DNA from: Anodontia alba
Lineage: Eukaryota; Mollusca; Bivalvia; Lucinida; Lucinidae
Direction: 5' to 3'
Assembly: GCA_964016985.1 (NCBI GenBank)
Contig: OZ024830.1
Span: 74,741,763 to 74,805,762 of the forward strand
Length of the DNA stretch: 64,000 bases
A program made the translations under genes and the position numbers. The notes under the pieces were generated by a model that saw only the letters and a program-made list of their open reading frames with translations, did no database searches and had not been told where the DNA came from. The stretch's first letter is position 1, and each line of letters opens with the position of its first letter. Positions 45,102 through 55,378 of the stretch are shown one piece after another.

Positions 45102-46112
45102 ATGCTTTCTAAACTAGCTTCACTGTCTGTTTCTTCATTACGTAAGTTAGATGATGAGGCGAATAAATTTTATGATAGAAAACATGATTTGTATGAAGCA
45201 GCTCTCCTTACTAGATGTTATACTCAACATGCTCTTCGTCCTTACATTGATTCTGAAATTAACCACATAAGACACTTCATCAAAATTCCATTCATTAATA
45301 AAAGTATTCATAGATTTACCTAGCATATTTCGAGATAATAATGATATATCAGCTATACCTTCATATTTCGAAAACACGGAATCTCCTATTATTTGTTATA
45401 AATATAACAAACCTATCCGTAATACTATACTTAATTTCAATAAATTAGTTTCTGATCTTGATATTGAAACTAGTTCCCCTGATTCTTGAGATTGTAAAGA
45501 TTCTAAATTTTGTTATCAACCAGCGGGTCATATTTTCACTGGTAACTTGAAGATTATAACTGATTCACGATTCCGTTCAGTTATTTCAAAAAGACCTAAA
45601 TATAGATTCCCAGCCCACATTGATTTCAATAAATGTCGGGAAACAATTGTCAGTGCTTTAAATAATTATTGTACGCGTTGGTGTAAACGAGAGCATGTTA
45701 AGTCTAATGCTTTAAATAATTGGAAATAAAAGATTTTTAAGATCATAAATTCTTAGGCAGGGCTATCGTTATTTTAAACTTCGTAAGGCGTTTTCGAAAT
45801 TTTATCGCAGACACAGTGCCTTGTTAGAAAAATATAGCGTCAGTCAGAAAATACATCTGCAACAAGGTATATCTGAACCAGAATTTTACGGTGACTTAGT
45901 GTACAGATTTAGAAAAAAATGTAGGTAAATCTAACTTTTCGGAGCAATTCAGAAAACTTATTAACCGTTATAAAAGAACTGGCTATAGCCTGGTTATTAT
46001 GCGGCAGACTGCATGCCTAGTTGTTAACCCAATCATTGTTGACGGCTATGTTTCACTCTTTAATTGCACGACGGCGGTTCGGGCCTCAGACTCAATGACG
46101 GTCTCTTCGTAA
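45102..46112 (+). pseudogene. decayed Penelope-like retroelement, RT core apparently missing
   Basis: Three plus-strand frames read in series. The first frame (45102 to about 45310) gives LRKLDDEANKFYDRKHDLYE and YIDSEINHIRHFIKIPFINK. The second (45307-45729) gives YFENTESPIICYKYNKPIRN, the motif GHIFTGNLKII, then RPKYRFPAHIDFNKCRETIV and WCKREHVKS. The third (45755-45928) gives QGYRYFKLRKAFSKFYRRHS and EPEFYGDLVYRF; it shifts at 45918 to GYSLVIMRQTACLVVNP, ending at 46110-46112. GHI-TG-L followed by K/RPKYR is typical of the N-terminal region of Penelope-like elements. No RT catalytic motif (YADD/FADD-like) occurs between WCKREH and QGYRYF, which are nearly adjacent. A TGA at 45487 replaces an expected Cys and a TAA at 45727 an expected Leu. 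Family assignment is by memory of motifs. Confidence 0.6.
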
Positions 46113-46698
46113 AACTTTAACCAGTGGGTTGGGGCTTGACGATATGTCTTTGGCTTGGCCCGCCGTGGTTCAACTGTTGGTTTTCATTTACTCTGGCATA
46201 CAGTAGAATTAGCCATTACTCGTCTTTGTTTATTATAGTGATCAATTTGATTTTTATGTTTTCGCTTTGATGCATTGACTGAGTTGGGAGCCTTTATGCG
46301 AACTGAATTTTTATGTCTTTCTGTATTAAGAGTAGCATCGGGACCCAGGGTGAAGTTAGCTAGCTGTAAAAGTGCTTTAAACCCCCCGGTGGTTTGCTCT
46401 ACTGACCGTCTAAGGCGGTGGTCCCGGTGTTAGTCTTACTCTTTGTTGCTTTGTGGTTTATTCTACGAGGCGATTTGTTGTATGTCTTTCCATGTGTCAT
46501 TTTGTTATTGTGTTTTTCAGTCCTTTTAGTATTGCGATTACCTCGCTTGGGGAAGAGAGAAGCTAATCTTAGTGCTTTTCGTACGTTTGTTCGGTTTGTG
46601 CTTGTTTGGATTTGTCGGTTTCCTCTTCCTCTTGGGGTCTTGGAAGGGCTGCGGTTTGTGATTGTGGCACTCCCTGGACTTTTCTCTTACCTTTTTTT
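46113..46698 (+). repeat. C repeat: 3' region following the PLE-like frames
   Basis: AACCAGTGGGTTGGGGCTTG, GCATCGGGACCCAGGGTGAA, CGTCTAAGGCGGTGGTCCCG, GATTGTGGCACTCCCTGGAC, ending CTCTTACCTTTTTTTTT. It matches the reverse copy at 16966-17378 and, more weakly, 31318-31985, 20393-20960, 16213-16375 and 30412-30466. An open frame at 46418-46714 is low-complexity (Leu/Phe/Val) and probably not a protein. Confidence 0.65.
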
Positions 46699-46852
46699 TT
46701 CTTTGATGTTATGAGTGGCTGAGCCTTTTGACATATTTGATCATAAACAATTAAACCAAAAGCTGAATTACATACATTCATACACGCACGCATTCAGGCA
46801 CGTACACAAACACATGCATACACTTATGCGTGCACGCGCATATACACCAAAC

Positions 46853-46858
<6 letters not shown>

Positions 46859-46929
<71 letters not shown>
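46859..46929. repeat. (AG)n microsatellite
   Basis: About 35 AG units following an ACGCACGCAT-like stretch. Confidence 0.95.
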
Positions 46930-46931
<2 letters not shown>

Positions 46932-47089
46932 TTCCATGACTCCATTAGTTGATTATTTCAATATAATTTGCATCAATGTTACGTTAGTACCTTTATAACA
47001 TAAGAAACGCTTCGACTTGACTATGAATTCTTGAACGTGACAAAACATGATTTTTCATTATCTTCATCAGTGACTGTTACTTTACCGTG
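46930..47089. other. no feature seen
   Basis: Short AT-rich spacer. Confidence 0.4.
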
Positions 47090-47300
47090 AAGTAATTCCT
47101 GAACAGAATGTGTGTGCAATGTTTAGTTGTAATGATCTTTGAATATTATCTTTATAATCGAAGTGGGCATTTCGGCGTTTCCAGTTTGCGAAATCGCGTT
47201 CTGCTAGAGTACAAGGAACAAGAAGACGAAATGTTATTGAGGAGTTAGTATTTCTACCAACAGATTGTGACTTTTTGACTTGTGCGACTAGCGCAAAGGT
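47090..47300 (-). other. unrecognised open stretch with splice-like edges
   Basis: On the minus strand an acceptor-like TTGCACCTTTGCGCTAG precedes an open frame (LVPCTLAERDFANWKRRNAH, FDYKDNIQRSLQLNIAHTFC) that closes at a donor-like CACGGTAAAG. It lies inside the USP intron on the same strand. It cannot be a USP exon, because the flanking exons join without it. No family recognised. Confidence 0.2.
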
Positions 47301-48588
47301 GCAAGTTTTACAAGCTATATTTAGAAATACCAACAGCAGAAATTCAATTGGCCAGTATTTATTGTTTGCTGCCGTCGGCTAGCAATGTATATAGTCTTAA
47401 ATTAATACAGCATTAATATCAAAAAGTATGTCTAAAGGAAAGGCTAGATTAAGTACACAAGTGAGTCGTTATCTATATGCACCCGGATGGTGTATTTAGG
47501 AGGAATTGATATTCCTTGAGGAGGCGGTGGCGGGAGAGGAGTTGGGTAACTATCAAAATTGTTTTGTTTTCTTCTGAGTATTGGCATACTGTTAAAGAAT
47601 GGAATTTATTTCATTTAGGTGAAAATTCTTAAGATAAGACCTTTTCCAATATGTTTAGATTAAACATATTGTATTGTCATGTAAACAATGGGATTGGGCA
47701 CAGGTTAGTATAACATTATAGAGCCTTTTCCCTTCACGAAGTTGTACACATGTAAGGTATAACAGTGTGGAAGAACGTTTTTTTATAACAAATACAGAAA
47801 ATGTAACATTTGGCTTACTGCAATGCAAGCTTCCCTTAGGTACTTGAGTATGTTAATAGCATAATATTTATTCTTGTGGAATGCAAAATGTCGGGAGTAT
47901 GAGAATTTGTGCGTATCATTGATTATGTCCTTATTTTCACCATATTCACACAAAGAAACACCATTCGTAAATAGTGTAAAAATCGAAAAACCATTTGTAA
48001 ATAGTGTAAAATTAATCACGAGATTTGGATTTGATGACTTGAATTAGTCTCTGTCTTTGAATGCTGTTTAAATTGCAGTCAAAGACAAAACTGTTCCGCT
48101 GTTTCGAATTGAGCTCCATACCCACATGCCGAGTTAGGTGTTATATTAACAGTATATAAATCCGCATTGAGACTACTTCATCTGTGTCTCCAGAAGGGAC
48201 TAGGAGGCAGAAAAGCAAACAAGTACTCACAACAGTTTTATCGCTTGTAAAAATTGCGAAACACTATCAAGTCTACCAATCTTCTTAACGGTGAGTTTTA
48301 AGTGACAACGTATCGCGCATGTCAGGAAGTGGTAGGATTAAGGATACTTCATGTCAAAACCATTAAATGAAAATGGAGATTTCCCGTACTTCAGACATTT
48401 TAACAGCTTCTCATGAAGAGCAAACCCTATAAGCTAATGGGGGCTAAAACGATTTAAAAATACTGCATGTCATTATTTGACCATGATATTATCAAAGAGA
48501 CACTTGATGACCACGGTAAGAAAGAGTATAGCTTACAATTGCCTTGTACCGTTGTACCAGTCACATACTAAAAATATTATTTCTGTTT

Positions 48589-48620
<32 letters not shown>

Positions 48621-49335
48621 GTTGTTGTTTTTGTTTGTTTTTTTTTTTATTGTTTTAATAAGAATTGTAAGAATTGCTTGTTTTCATTGCTCCGAAGGGT
48701 CATTCCGTTTAGAATCTATTGAACTGCTATTAAAGAGAATTTTTACAGTTTTCTAACAAAATATTAAATGTTAATGAGATTTAGCAACAGCCTACTTTTA
48801 GTGTAGATTTCCGTCATAATTTCTTGACAAGTTAGGATATATACCTGGGCTGCGTTCAGAAGTGCAAATTTGTAGCGAACGTTTTGTCCTGGATTTCTGT
48901 ACATGTACCTAATGCCGAGCGCCAACATCAGGGATCCAGAGCAAAACACTTGAGAGTTATTTGCCCTGGACTGCGTTCAAAAGTGCAAGGTAAACGCAAA
49001 CGTTTTGTAAATCTTTGAATACTTTCAGCCCTAAGTGTTCGAAATCAGGTAGCCTGCTCGAGAAAGCTTGACACTTCAACTGTTTTCAGTTCTGTGAGCG
49101 TTTCGTTACTCGCAAAAAGGCATTCCTTTTAGAATCTGTTAAACGTGTTCTCAAATCCAATAGCGTTTTAATGTCATAAACGTGAGCTATGTTTTTATTT
49201 TATAGCTAAATAGTTATTTCCTCTCAACGACGGCTTTGTTCAGGCTTTCGTATGTTGCATTGATATATATCTTTGATAAATTATGATAGCGACAGTGTTA
49301 CACGATTACTGTTTTCAGTATTATGATCTTGTCAC
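47301..49335. other. mostly unique intron sequence with a poly-T tract
   Basis: A T-rich run of about 30 bases at 48590-48619 and a second T-run nearby. Two similar segments (GCTGCGTTCAGAAGTGCAAA near 48849 and ACTGCGTTCAAAAGTGCAAG near 48970) form a diverged direct repeat. No gene seen. Confidence 0.4.
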
Positions 49336-50040
49336 AAAACATCTTCGAAGGGCGCGTAAAAGGTACATAAAACATTGACTGTCGGTAAACGCAAATAAAC
49401 GTACGTATAAGATATCTTCGAATAGCGCGTTTTTTTGTTTTTTTTGTGTTTTATTTCTTTTTACACAAAGCAATGACTAACGGTATACGCTAAAAAAACA
49501 AACAAAAAAAAAAAAAAAAAAAAAAAAAACGTTTAAGATGTTTTATACGTACGTTTGTTTGCGTTTACTGATAGACATTGTTTTTAGTACGAACGCTCCT
49601 TTCGAAGATGTTTTATACCAACGTTCGTTTGCGTTTACCGATAGTTATTGTTTTGTGTACAAACTCTCCCTTCGAAGATGTTTTATACGTACGTTTGTTT
49701 ACATTACTGATAGTCATTGTTTTGTGTACAAACGCTCTCTTCGAAGATGTTTTATACGTACGTTTGTTTGCGTTTACCGATAGTCATTGTTTTGTGTACA
49801 CACGCGCCCTTCGGAGATGTTTTATACGTACGTTTGTTTGCGTTTACCAATAGTCATTGTTTTGTGTACAGACGTGCCCTTCGAAGATGGTTTATACATA
49901 CGTTTGTTTGCGTTTACCGATAGTCATTGTTTTGTGTACAGACGCGCCCTTCAAAGATGTTTTATACGAACGTTTGATTGCTTTTACAAATAGTCATTGT
50001 TTTGTGTACAAAAGCACCCTTCGAAGATGTTTTATGACAA
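49336..50040. repeat. head-to-head 70-bp minisatellite
   Basis: Direct part: seven 69-70-bp units, GATG starting at 49538, 49607, 49677, 49746, 49816, 49886 and 49956, with a partial eighth at 50026. Unit words are GATGTTTTATACGTACGTTT, GCGTTTACCGATAGTCATTG, TTTTGTGTACAAACGC. Inverted part (49336-49492): about 2.2 units in the opposite sense (ATCTTCGAAGGGCGCG at 49341, ATCTTCGAATAGCGCG at 49414, TTACACAAAGCAATGACTAA at 49461). T-rich and A-rich tracts lie within and after the inverted part. The open frames arise because the units lack stops, not because of selection; 70 is not a multiple of 3. Confidence 0.95.
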
Positions 50041-50051
50041 CATCATGAAAA

Positions 50052-50098
50052 CACACGTACACACACACACACAAACACGCACACACACACACACACAA
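50052..50098. repeat. (CA)n microsatellite
   Basis: Imperfect CA repeat directly after the 70-bp array. Confidence 0.9.
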
Positions 50099-50707
50099 GC
50101 TCGAAGCTTGACTCTATATTACTTGAATTCTAAAAGGTGGGATCATTTTCATCTGTTCCTTCAGTTTTTTGAGAGGACTGTGTTCCTGACGGTGGCCTTT
50201 CCTGGGTATTTCCATATTTATTTTAATTCGTCATACATGTTTGAGGGAAAACGTTTGTTTATCTCCTCGATCTAACTATAGTACTCTAATGTTTTCCGGT
50301 AATAAATCGATGTAAAATTGATATAGTGTTTTACCATCTATCAATTGAATTCCAGTCATTTCTAAGATATTTCAGGGTAATACGGTAAAGGATCAATACA
50401 TGGTCAGCGGGTAGGAGTGCTAAATGTAAGGTCTTTCTTTAGACTAGATACAGTCCATTAAGTAGGTCATTATCTATTGCCGCATTATATTACCTTTTGT
50501 TTCAAAGAGATCCTTTATATCACTTTCCTATTATCTAACACTGACTGAATAAACAAGTTTTTGAAGATTTGTAAGATCGTCATTATATTATTGATATCAG
50601 AGAGTCACTAGGGAGACTGTTGGACTTAGTTTGGATAGTCTCATCTCTCGGACGACTGTCAGTCTAGATAGTTCCACTGACGCTCCTAATAAAATAGTAA
50701 GGTTAAC
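50099..50707. other. unique sequence with a C-like word
   Basis: TCCTGACGGTGGCCTTTCCT near 50185 resembles the C 3' region. Otherwise no feature seen. Confidence 0.35.
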
Positions 50708-51030
50708 TACAGTCGAACCTCGTTATCTCGAACTCGCTTATTTCGAATTACCGTTTCTCTCGAAGTGAAAATCTGGTCCCTGTTTTAACATGAAACTATG
50801 ACAACGGGTAACAAAATAATAAAGCTCCTTAGGAGGAATTACTCCTCTTTTCCACATTATTATATATATATATTTCTAACTTCAGGAGTCAAATTACATA
50901 TTCATTTGTTAAATGTGGTTGTTCAATTTATTGTTTTCCTCACTCTCTCAACTCTGATATGTCGAGGTACGGATATCTCGAAGTGTTTCAGTGAGTTCTT
51001 TAGAATTCGTTATAACGAGAGTCGACTGTA
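50708..51030 (+). mobile_element. I-family pogo-like MITE
   Basis: TA-flanked; TACAGTCGAACCTCGTTATC and ATAACGAGAGTCGACTGTA. The central hairpin CTCCTTAGGAGGAATTACTC lies next to TTTTCCACATTATTATATA. It matches 60149-60485 end to end. Confidence 0.88.
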
Positions 51031-51147
51031 CTTTTCAAGATTCATGACTCGGTTCCGAGCATTCTCGCACTGTTCAGGCAGGTATCCTTCTTTACATGTA
51101 GTTGATATAGTGTGTAAAAGTACTATCAGAGTAAAAACCGCAACGTG

Positions 51148-51350
51148 AGAAACATTCTTTCTGACATGTGCTCCAGAAGAAGACTCAAATTAGCCTGAGC
51201 ATCCGCAGTCTTGTCAGAGTCGTGATTGTCCGCATGAAGAGTTTTCCTTTCTTGTGGCTGGTCAAAAAGCGCAAAGCGGAGATTCTGATCAACCTGCGCA
51301 AATGCGCAGGCTGATCTGAATCGTCGCTGGGCGCACGTGATTCGTTTTTG
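51148..51350 (+). mobile_element. F-b hairpin MITE
   Basis: GAGAAACATTCTTTCTGACA, AGTCTTGTCAGAGTCGTGAT, TCAAAAAGCGCAAAGCGGAG, core TGATCAACCTGCGCAAATGC / GCAGGCTGATCTGAATCGTC, and the end GGGCGCACGTG. It lies about 500 bp downstream of the USP donor site. Confidence 0.6.
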
Positions 51351-51568
51351 TTGCAGTTCGTATATTTTTTTTATCAAAAGCACCACGTTTATCAATCAAT
51401 GTCAGCGCTGCGTGTGAGTTATTACAAGGTTACTGTTTACAGAGCTGCGAAAATCATCTTTTAGCGCTATTAGATAATGCAGTTGCAAGCCATGAGGTTT
51501 CAAAGAGCTTAAACGTAAGTACACCTCTTGCTTTTCATCTCAATTTAACATGGATAATCGGTGGTATA

Positions 51569-51640
51569 AGCCCAGCAGGCACACAATGTTGAAACAGCGT
51601 TGAATCGACGTTGTTTCAAGGTTGTGTGCTCACCAGGAAG
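51569..51640 (+). mobile_element. L palindromic MITE, short copy
   Basis: GCCCAGCAGGCACACAATGT / GGTTGTGTGCTCACCAGG ends with GTTGAATCGACGTTGTTTCA inside. Confidence 0.65.
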
Positions 51641-51847
51641 GTAGTCAGTAAAGGTCTGTGAGTGCACTGGGGTGTTTAGACGCCCCATAATGTAAGCATT
51701 TCGTATTACCTGATCTAAGTGACACAGAAGAAACGCTCAGATCTCAGTCGCACAGGCGCCTAGGAAAAATACTATCGTAATATAGTTATCGTTGAGATAA
51801 TGGCTAACCATTCGAATAATGATACATGAATGTTTGATAAAACTTAC

Positions 51848-51954
51848 GTGTGCATTTTTCATCTTAATGGAATATTTTTCTACCAAACCTCGGGTTTTAC
51901 TCTCCTCTTCCCGTAATAAATCTTGAACAACATTAGGATCGGTGAGAAGGGTAG
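51848..51954 (-). CDS. universal stress protein, penultimate exon
   Basis: A 107-bp minus-strand exon. Acceptor TATCTTTCTTGCAG ends at 51955; the donor is CACAC|GTAAGTTT after 51848. It supplies two bases of a split codon, then 35 codons including LLTDPNVVQDLLREEESKTR and GLVEKYSIKMKNAH. Charged, helical, and equivalent to the second helix of USPs before strand 3/4. It ends on a codon boundary, so it joins the terminal exon (GTG at 37280) in phase 0, giving a continuous USP C-terminal half. The conclusion rests on three independent signs: consensus splice sites at both ends, preserved phase, and the UspA-like sequence. The 5' exon or exons should lie at higher coordinates on the minus strand; I could not find one up to 64000. 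Confidence 0.8.
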
Positions 51955-52349
51955 CTGCAAGAAAGATACATAGAAAGATTCGATAAATTGGTAAAGTTTC
52001 GGCCACGTGGACAAGGGTGACAACTTCCTATTTGCTTTCCTGTACTTCAAGTCCCTTCTTAAAAAGAATCTACTCTAAAAGGAAAGAACTGGCTCCTATG
52101 GGAAGCAATTTCTTGCATGTTATAAATGGCCCTTTTTCAGAAGGGAGCCAAAATAAGTGAAATGTTGCCTCCCTTGAAAGCATATCCGTTCTCTTTAACA
52201 TGGTGAATAATTAAAGCGATATACAATTTTTTGGGAGTACGCAAGGAGTAGGCCCAGGGCAATCCAGTTCACATCAGCGTGTCTCCGTCTCATGCGGAGA
52301 GGACTTGTTAAAAAGGAGTATTTGGTGATTATTCTTGGATATTGATTTT
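51955..52349. mobile_element. K-family MITE in the USP upstream intron
   Basis: 52050-52200: CTTCTTAAAAAGAATCTACT, AAAAGGAAAGAACTGGCTCC, TATGGGAAGCAATTTCTTGC, CCCTTTTTCAGAAGGGAG, then TGTTGCCTCCCTTGAAA. The hairpin parts match 1130-1300. The rest of the stretch holds nothing recognised. Confidence 0.5.
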
Positions 52350-52350
52350 T

Positions 52351-52887
52351 ATACCTAGCCACACGATAGTGGCGGGGTATAATGTATTCACGTTGGACGT
52401 CCGTGTGTCTGTCCGTCCGTCCGTATTTCGTTTCCGGATGATAACTTAATTAAACATCAATGGTTTTTCACCAAACTTAGTATGTGCACTGATATTGTAT
52501 AGATCCTATTTGGGATTGCTAATGGGCAAATTTCGTTAAATTTTGAAGGAGTTATCTGCCCGGGACACACAAATAGTTTCGTTTCCGGATGTAAACGAGT
52601 AAACAGCAATGGAATTTCACCAAACTTTATACGTCCATTGATATTGTGGAAATCTGGTTTGGGATTGTTAATGGGCATATTCTGTCAAATTTTGACGGAG
52701 TTATCTGCCCGAGACACGCCTATATTTTCGTTTCCGAACGGTAACTTGAGTAAATGTCAAGGGATTTTAACCAAACTTGGTGCATACATTGATATGAAGG
52801 AGGTCTTATTTTGGACTGCTAATGGACAAATTTCGGCAATGTGTGACAGAGTTATCTGCTCACGATAATCGCGGGGTATTATAGTTT
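52351..52887 (+). mobile_element. M element, complete with tandem 150-bp units
   Basis: Start ATACCTAGCCACACGATAGT with GTGGCGGGGTATAAT folding back, a GTCCGTCCGTCC stretch, then three units starting CGTTTCCGGATGATAACTTA (52429), CGTTTCCGGATGTAAACGAG (52580) and CGTTTCCGAACGGTAACTTG (52729). Spacings are 151 and 149 bp. Each unit has CACCAAACTT or AACCAAACTT and GTTATCTGCCC-type words. It ends ATCGCGGGGTATTATAG. Confidence 0.8.
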
Positions 52888-52911
52888 AATGTTTTTATTA
52901 ATCTTCATAAA

Positions 52912-52975
52912 AGCATATGTTGTTGGTACTCATTACTGTTGCTAATGAGTACCAACAATATGTTTTATAGAGAAA
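52912..52975 (+). repeat. E-type hairpin, short
   Basis: AGCATATGTTGTTGGTACTC / GAGTACCAACAATATGTTTT with apex ATTACTGTTGCTAAT. Confidence 0.75.
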
Positions 52976-54220
52976 TTGCATGACCCGCAGTTAAGTCAAC
53001 CAAGGTTGAAGTTCGAAAAATGCTTTATAATCGCAGTGTCCATCCGTCCGCTATCAGTTTGTGAAAATAGCTATAACTGTTTAACCGCTTGGAATATTTT
53101 CTTTTTAATTTTGGCATACTTACAGATGCCGGTTAGGGATAGCCTTTTAACATAAGAAATTTCAGATTCATTTACAGAGACTAAGCAGATGGGAAAACAT
53201 GAAAATGGATATAAATGAAGGGAAACATTTTGATCCGAACTAAAAAGCTTTACTACTTTAATCATACATTATAAGTTTCAGCCATAAGTCTTAAATACAT
53301 ATTGAAAAAAAAAAAAGATTTTTCTACTTTTCGCTCATGCAAATCTATAGAGACGTAAATTTGACCTTGCCGTAAAAAGTTCAAAGGTCACCCTACGGTC
53401 ATCATTTGAACAAACTTGGTAGAGCTTGAGACAGCGATGCTCTATATCAAAATCCAGCCCCAAAGCTTTCTTGGTTCTGGAGAAGTGTTTTTACCATATA
53501 TGGACATGGCGGCAATCTTGTTCAGTTGCACGGATCCATTTGAACAAATTGGCAATACCCTGTCGACAGAAGGCCCCATGTGAAATATGGTGAAAATTGC
53601 TCAAGCAGTTTCAGAGAAGACATTTAAAAAATGTAGATCTTGAGTCCATAATGCTTTATACCAAGTTTCAGTCTTGGAGTTTTCTTGGTTCTGGAAGAAG
53701 ATGTCTAAGTGTTTTTATATGGGCATGGCGACCATGGCCATTTGAACAAATTTTCAATCCCCTTAAACAGAAGGTTCCAGATGCAGTTTGAAAAAAAAAT
53801 GGCCCAGGGGTTACAGAGGAGAAGTCGTTCAAAGGTCTGAACGGACGACGGACGGCAAGTGATCACAATAGCTCATCCTGAGCCATGCTCATGTGAGCTA
53901 AAATGTGGAAAATACGAAAATGGCCATGATGCCTAAACCATTAGGAATATTTTGATAATATGATGTATACTGATAGATGTCAACTAGACCTAGCTAATGA
54001 ATGAGAAATTTTAGATTCATTTACAGAGGCAAAGTCCAGGAATAAAAAAGTTAAAATATAAAAATCACCATAATGCTAAACCATCAAGAATATTTTGATA
54101 CTATTTTGCATACTAATAGATGTCAACTAGACCTAGGCTGTGGGCATGCCAACTGCATTTTAATTGATCAATGTTAAAACCCCGAACACTCATATTTCTT
54201 TGTCCGTTATAGGTTTGTCC
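52976..54220 (+). mobile_element. N-type repeat region
   Basis: About 53380-53905 has repeated modules: GGTCATCATTTGAACAAACT and CATTTGAACAAATTTTCAAT; CTTTCTTGGTTCTGGAGAAG and TTTTCTTGGTTCTGGAAGAA. It ends GACGGACGGCAAGTGATCAC, AATAGCTCATCCTGAGCCAT, GCTCATGTGAGCTAAAA, a fold-back end. Flanking stretches repeat GATACTATTTTGCATACTAA / GATAATATGATGTATACTGA with TAGATGTCAACTAGACCTAG (about 53940, 54090). Endpoints are uncertain. Confidence 0.55.
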
Positions 54221-54703
54221 ATTATCAGTTTGTGAAAATGGTTATAACTCTTAAAATTTCTTGGAATATTTTTTATGGGTTTTTTTTGCCATACTTATGA
54301 TACTAATTACATGTAGCCAATGAATATGCAAAATTCAGACTGATCTATAGAGACTAAACCGAGACATAAAAACGGGGAAATATAGAAATGGTCATGATAC
54401 TTTAAACCGTCGGCAATATTTCGATAATATGTTGTATACTGATAGATGTCAAGCTTCTTTTTTTCTCCGGACAAGATGTGAAATGAATCTGGTCTTTGCG
54501 ATTTTAGAAATGTTCCTCTTTTATTAAAAGGCAAAATATACTAATAGATATTTTAAAACTTAAGTTTTCAAACAGTAAGTAGAAAAGTGCATAATGTTCA
54601 AAGGAGTTTTGTAATCCAAACTAAGCATACATTTAGCAAAATAATAGCTGAAATAATGTATAGTACTAATGTGCGAGGTAAATTAAGTATAGCGGCCACA
54701 TAC

Positions 54704-54910
54704 TATAGTAAAACCTGTGTAAGAGAGCCACCTTCGAGACTGACTTTAAATAGTGGTTGATGCGGAAAAAGGTGTCTGTCTTATAAAGGTACATGTCATG
54801 TAATTTTGCTAGCAAAATTACATGATATGTACCTTTATAAGACAACCATCTTTCCACATCAACCACTAAGGTCAGTTCAAAGGTGGCTGTCTTACACAGG
54901 TTTTACTGTA
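54704..54910. mobile_element. J palindromic MITE, nearly complete fold-back
   Basis: Ends TATAGTAAAACCTGTGTAAG and CTTACACAGGTTTTACTGTA. The interior GATGCGGAAAAAGGTGTCTG pairs with TCTTTCCACATCAACC-type words, and ACATGTCATGTAATTTTGCT with AGCAAAATTACATGATATGT. TA at both edges suggests a Tc1/mariner-type non-autonomous element. Confidence 0.85.
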
Positions 54911-55378
54911 GTGCCTAAATAAACAGACTAAGACCATCAACATGCCTAGTCGAATTGGGAATAAAGTAGATAATCCATGCGTTCTCGGTGCATTCGTGCA
55001 GGTCGTGCACCGTAGCGTTAGTGGACTAAGAAGCTTATCCCCGATTATCATAAAATACTCCTCCTTAATAAGTCCTCTGCGTACATCAGGATTGCACTAA
55101 CACCTAGCCCGATCCAATTAGCATCAACGATTCTAACTCCCATGTATCGTTATTACGTTAACACATCAATGTGAAATATGATATTATAATCCATGGTCTC
55201 TCTATTCCTTTAAATTGCAAAGTATCTACATATGTGGTTTTTAGTCGACTAAAACGTATGCATACAATACAAAATACTGTTAATAATACAAACATTTATT
55301 TTGTGTTTAAAAACAAAGAAATCGAAAAAAAAGAAGAAGAAGATTTTATCCTACATTCGTCCATCTTCACTTTAACTT
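54911..55378. other. no feature seen
   Basis: Unique-looking. The D SINE's left TSD is at 55368-55378. Confidence 0.4.

Larger units (their letters stand above)
37281..51847 (-). other. USP intron, 14,567 bp
   Basis: Inferred from the donor CAC|GTAAGTTT (GT at 51847-51846) and the acceptor ATTTCAG (AG at 37282-37281). Both exons are phase 0 at this junction, and the joined residues (KMKNAH then VSGHVK) are where USPs run from the helix following strand 3 into strand 4. It contains MITE A copies, the B/LINE/SINE nest, the PLE-like element, the minisatellite and an I element. Confidence 0.75.

Noticed and set aside
47090..47300. Additional USP exon
   Set aside because: The exons at 51848 and 37280 join in phase at conserved residues. 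Inserting this stretch would break the fold, and it has no USP-like residues.
49538..50048. Series of overlapping plus-strand open frames in the 70-bp array
   Set aside because: They repeat with the array period, shift frame each unit and reflect absence of stops in the unit, not a protein.
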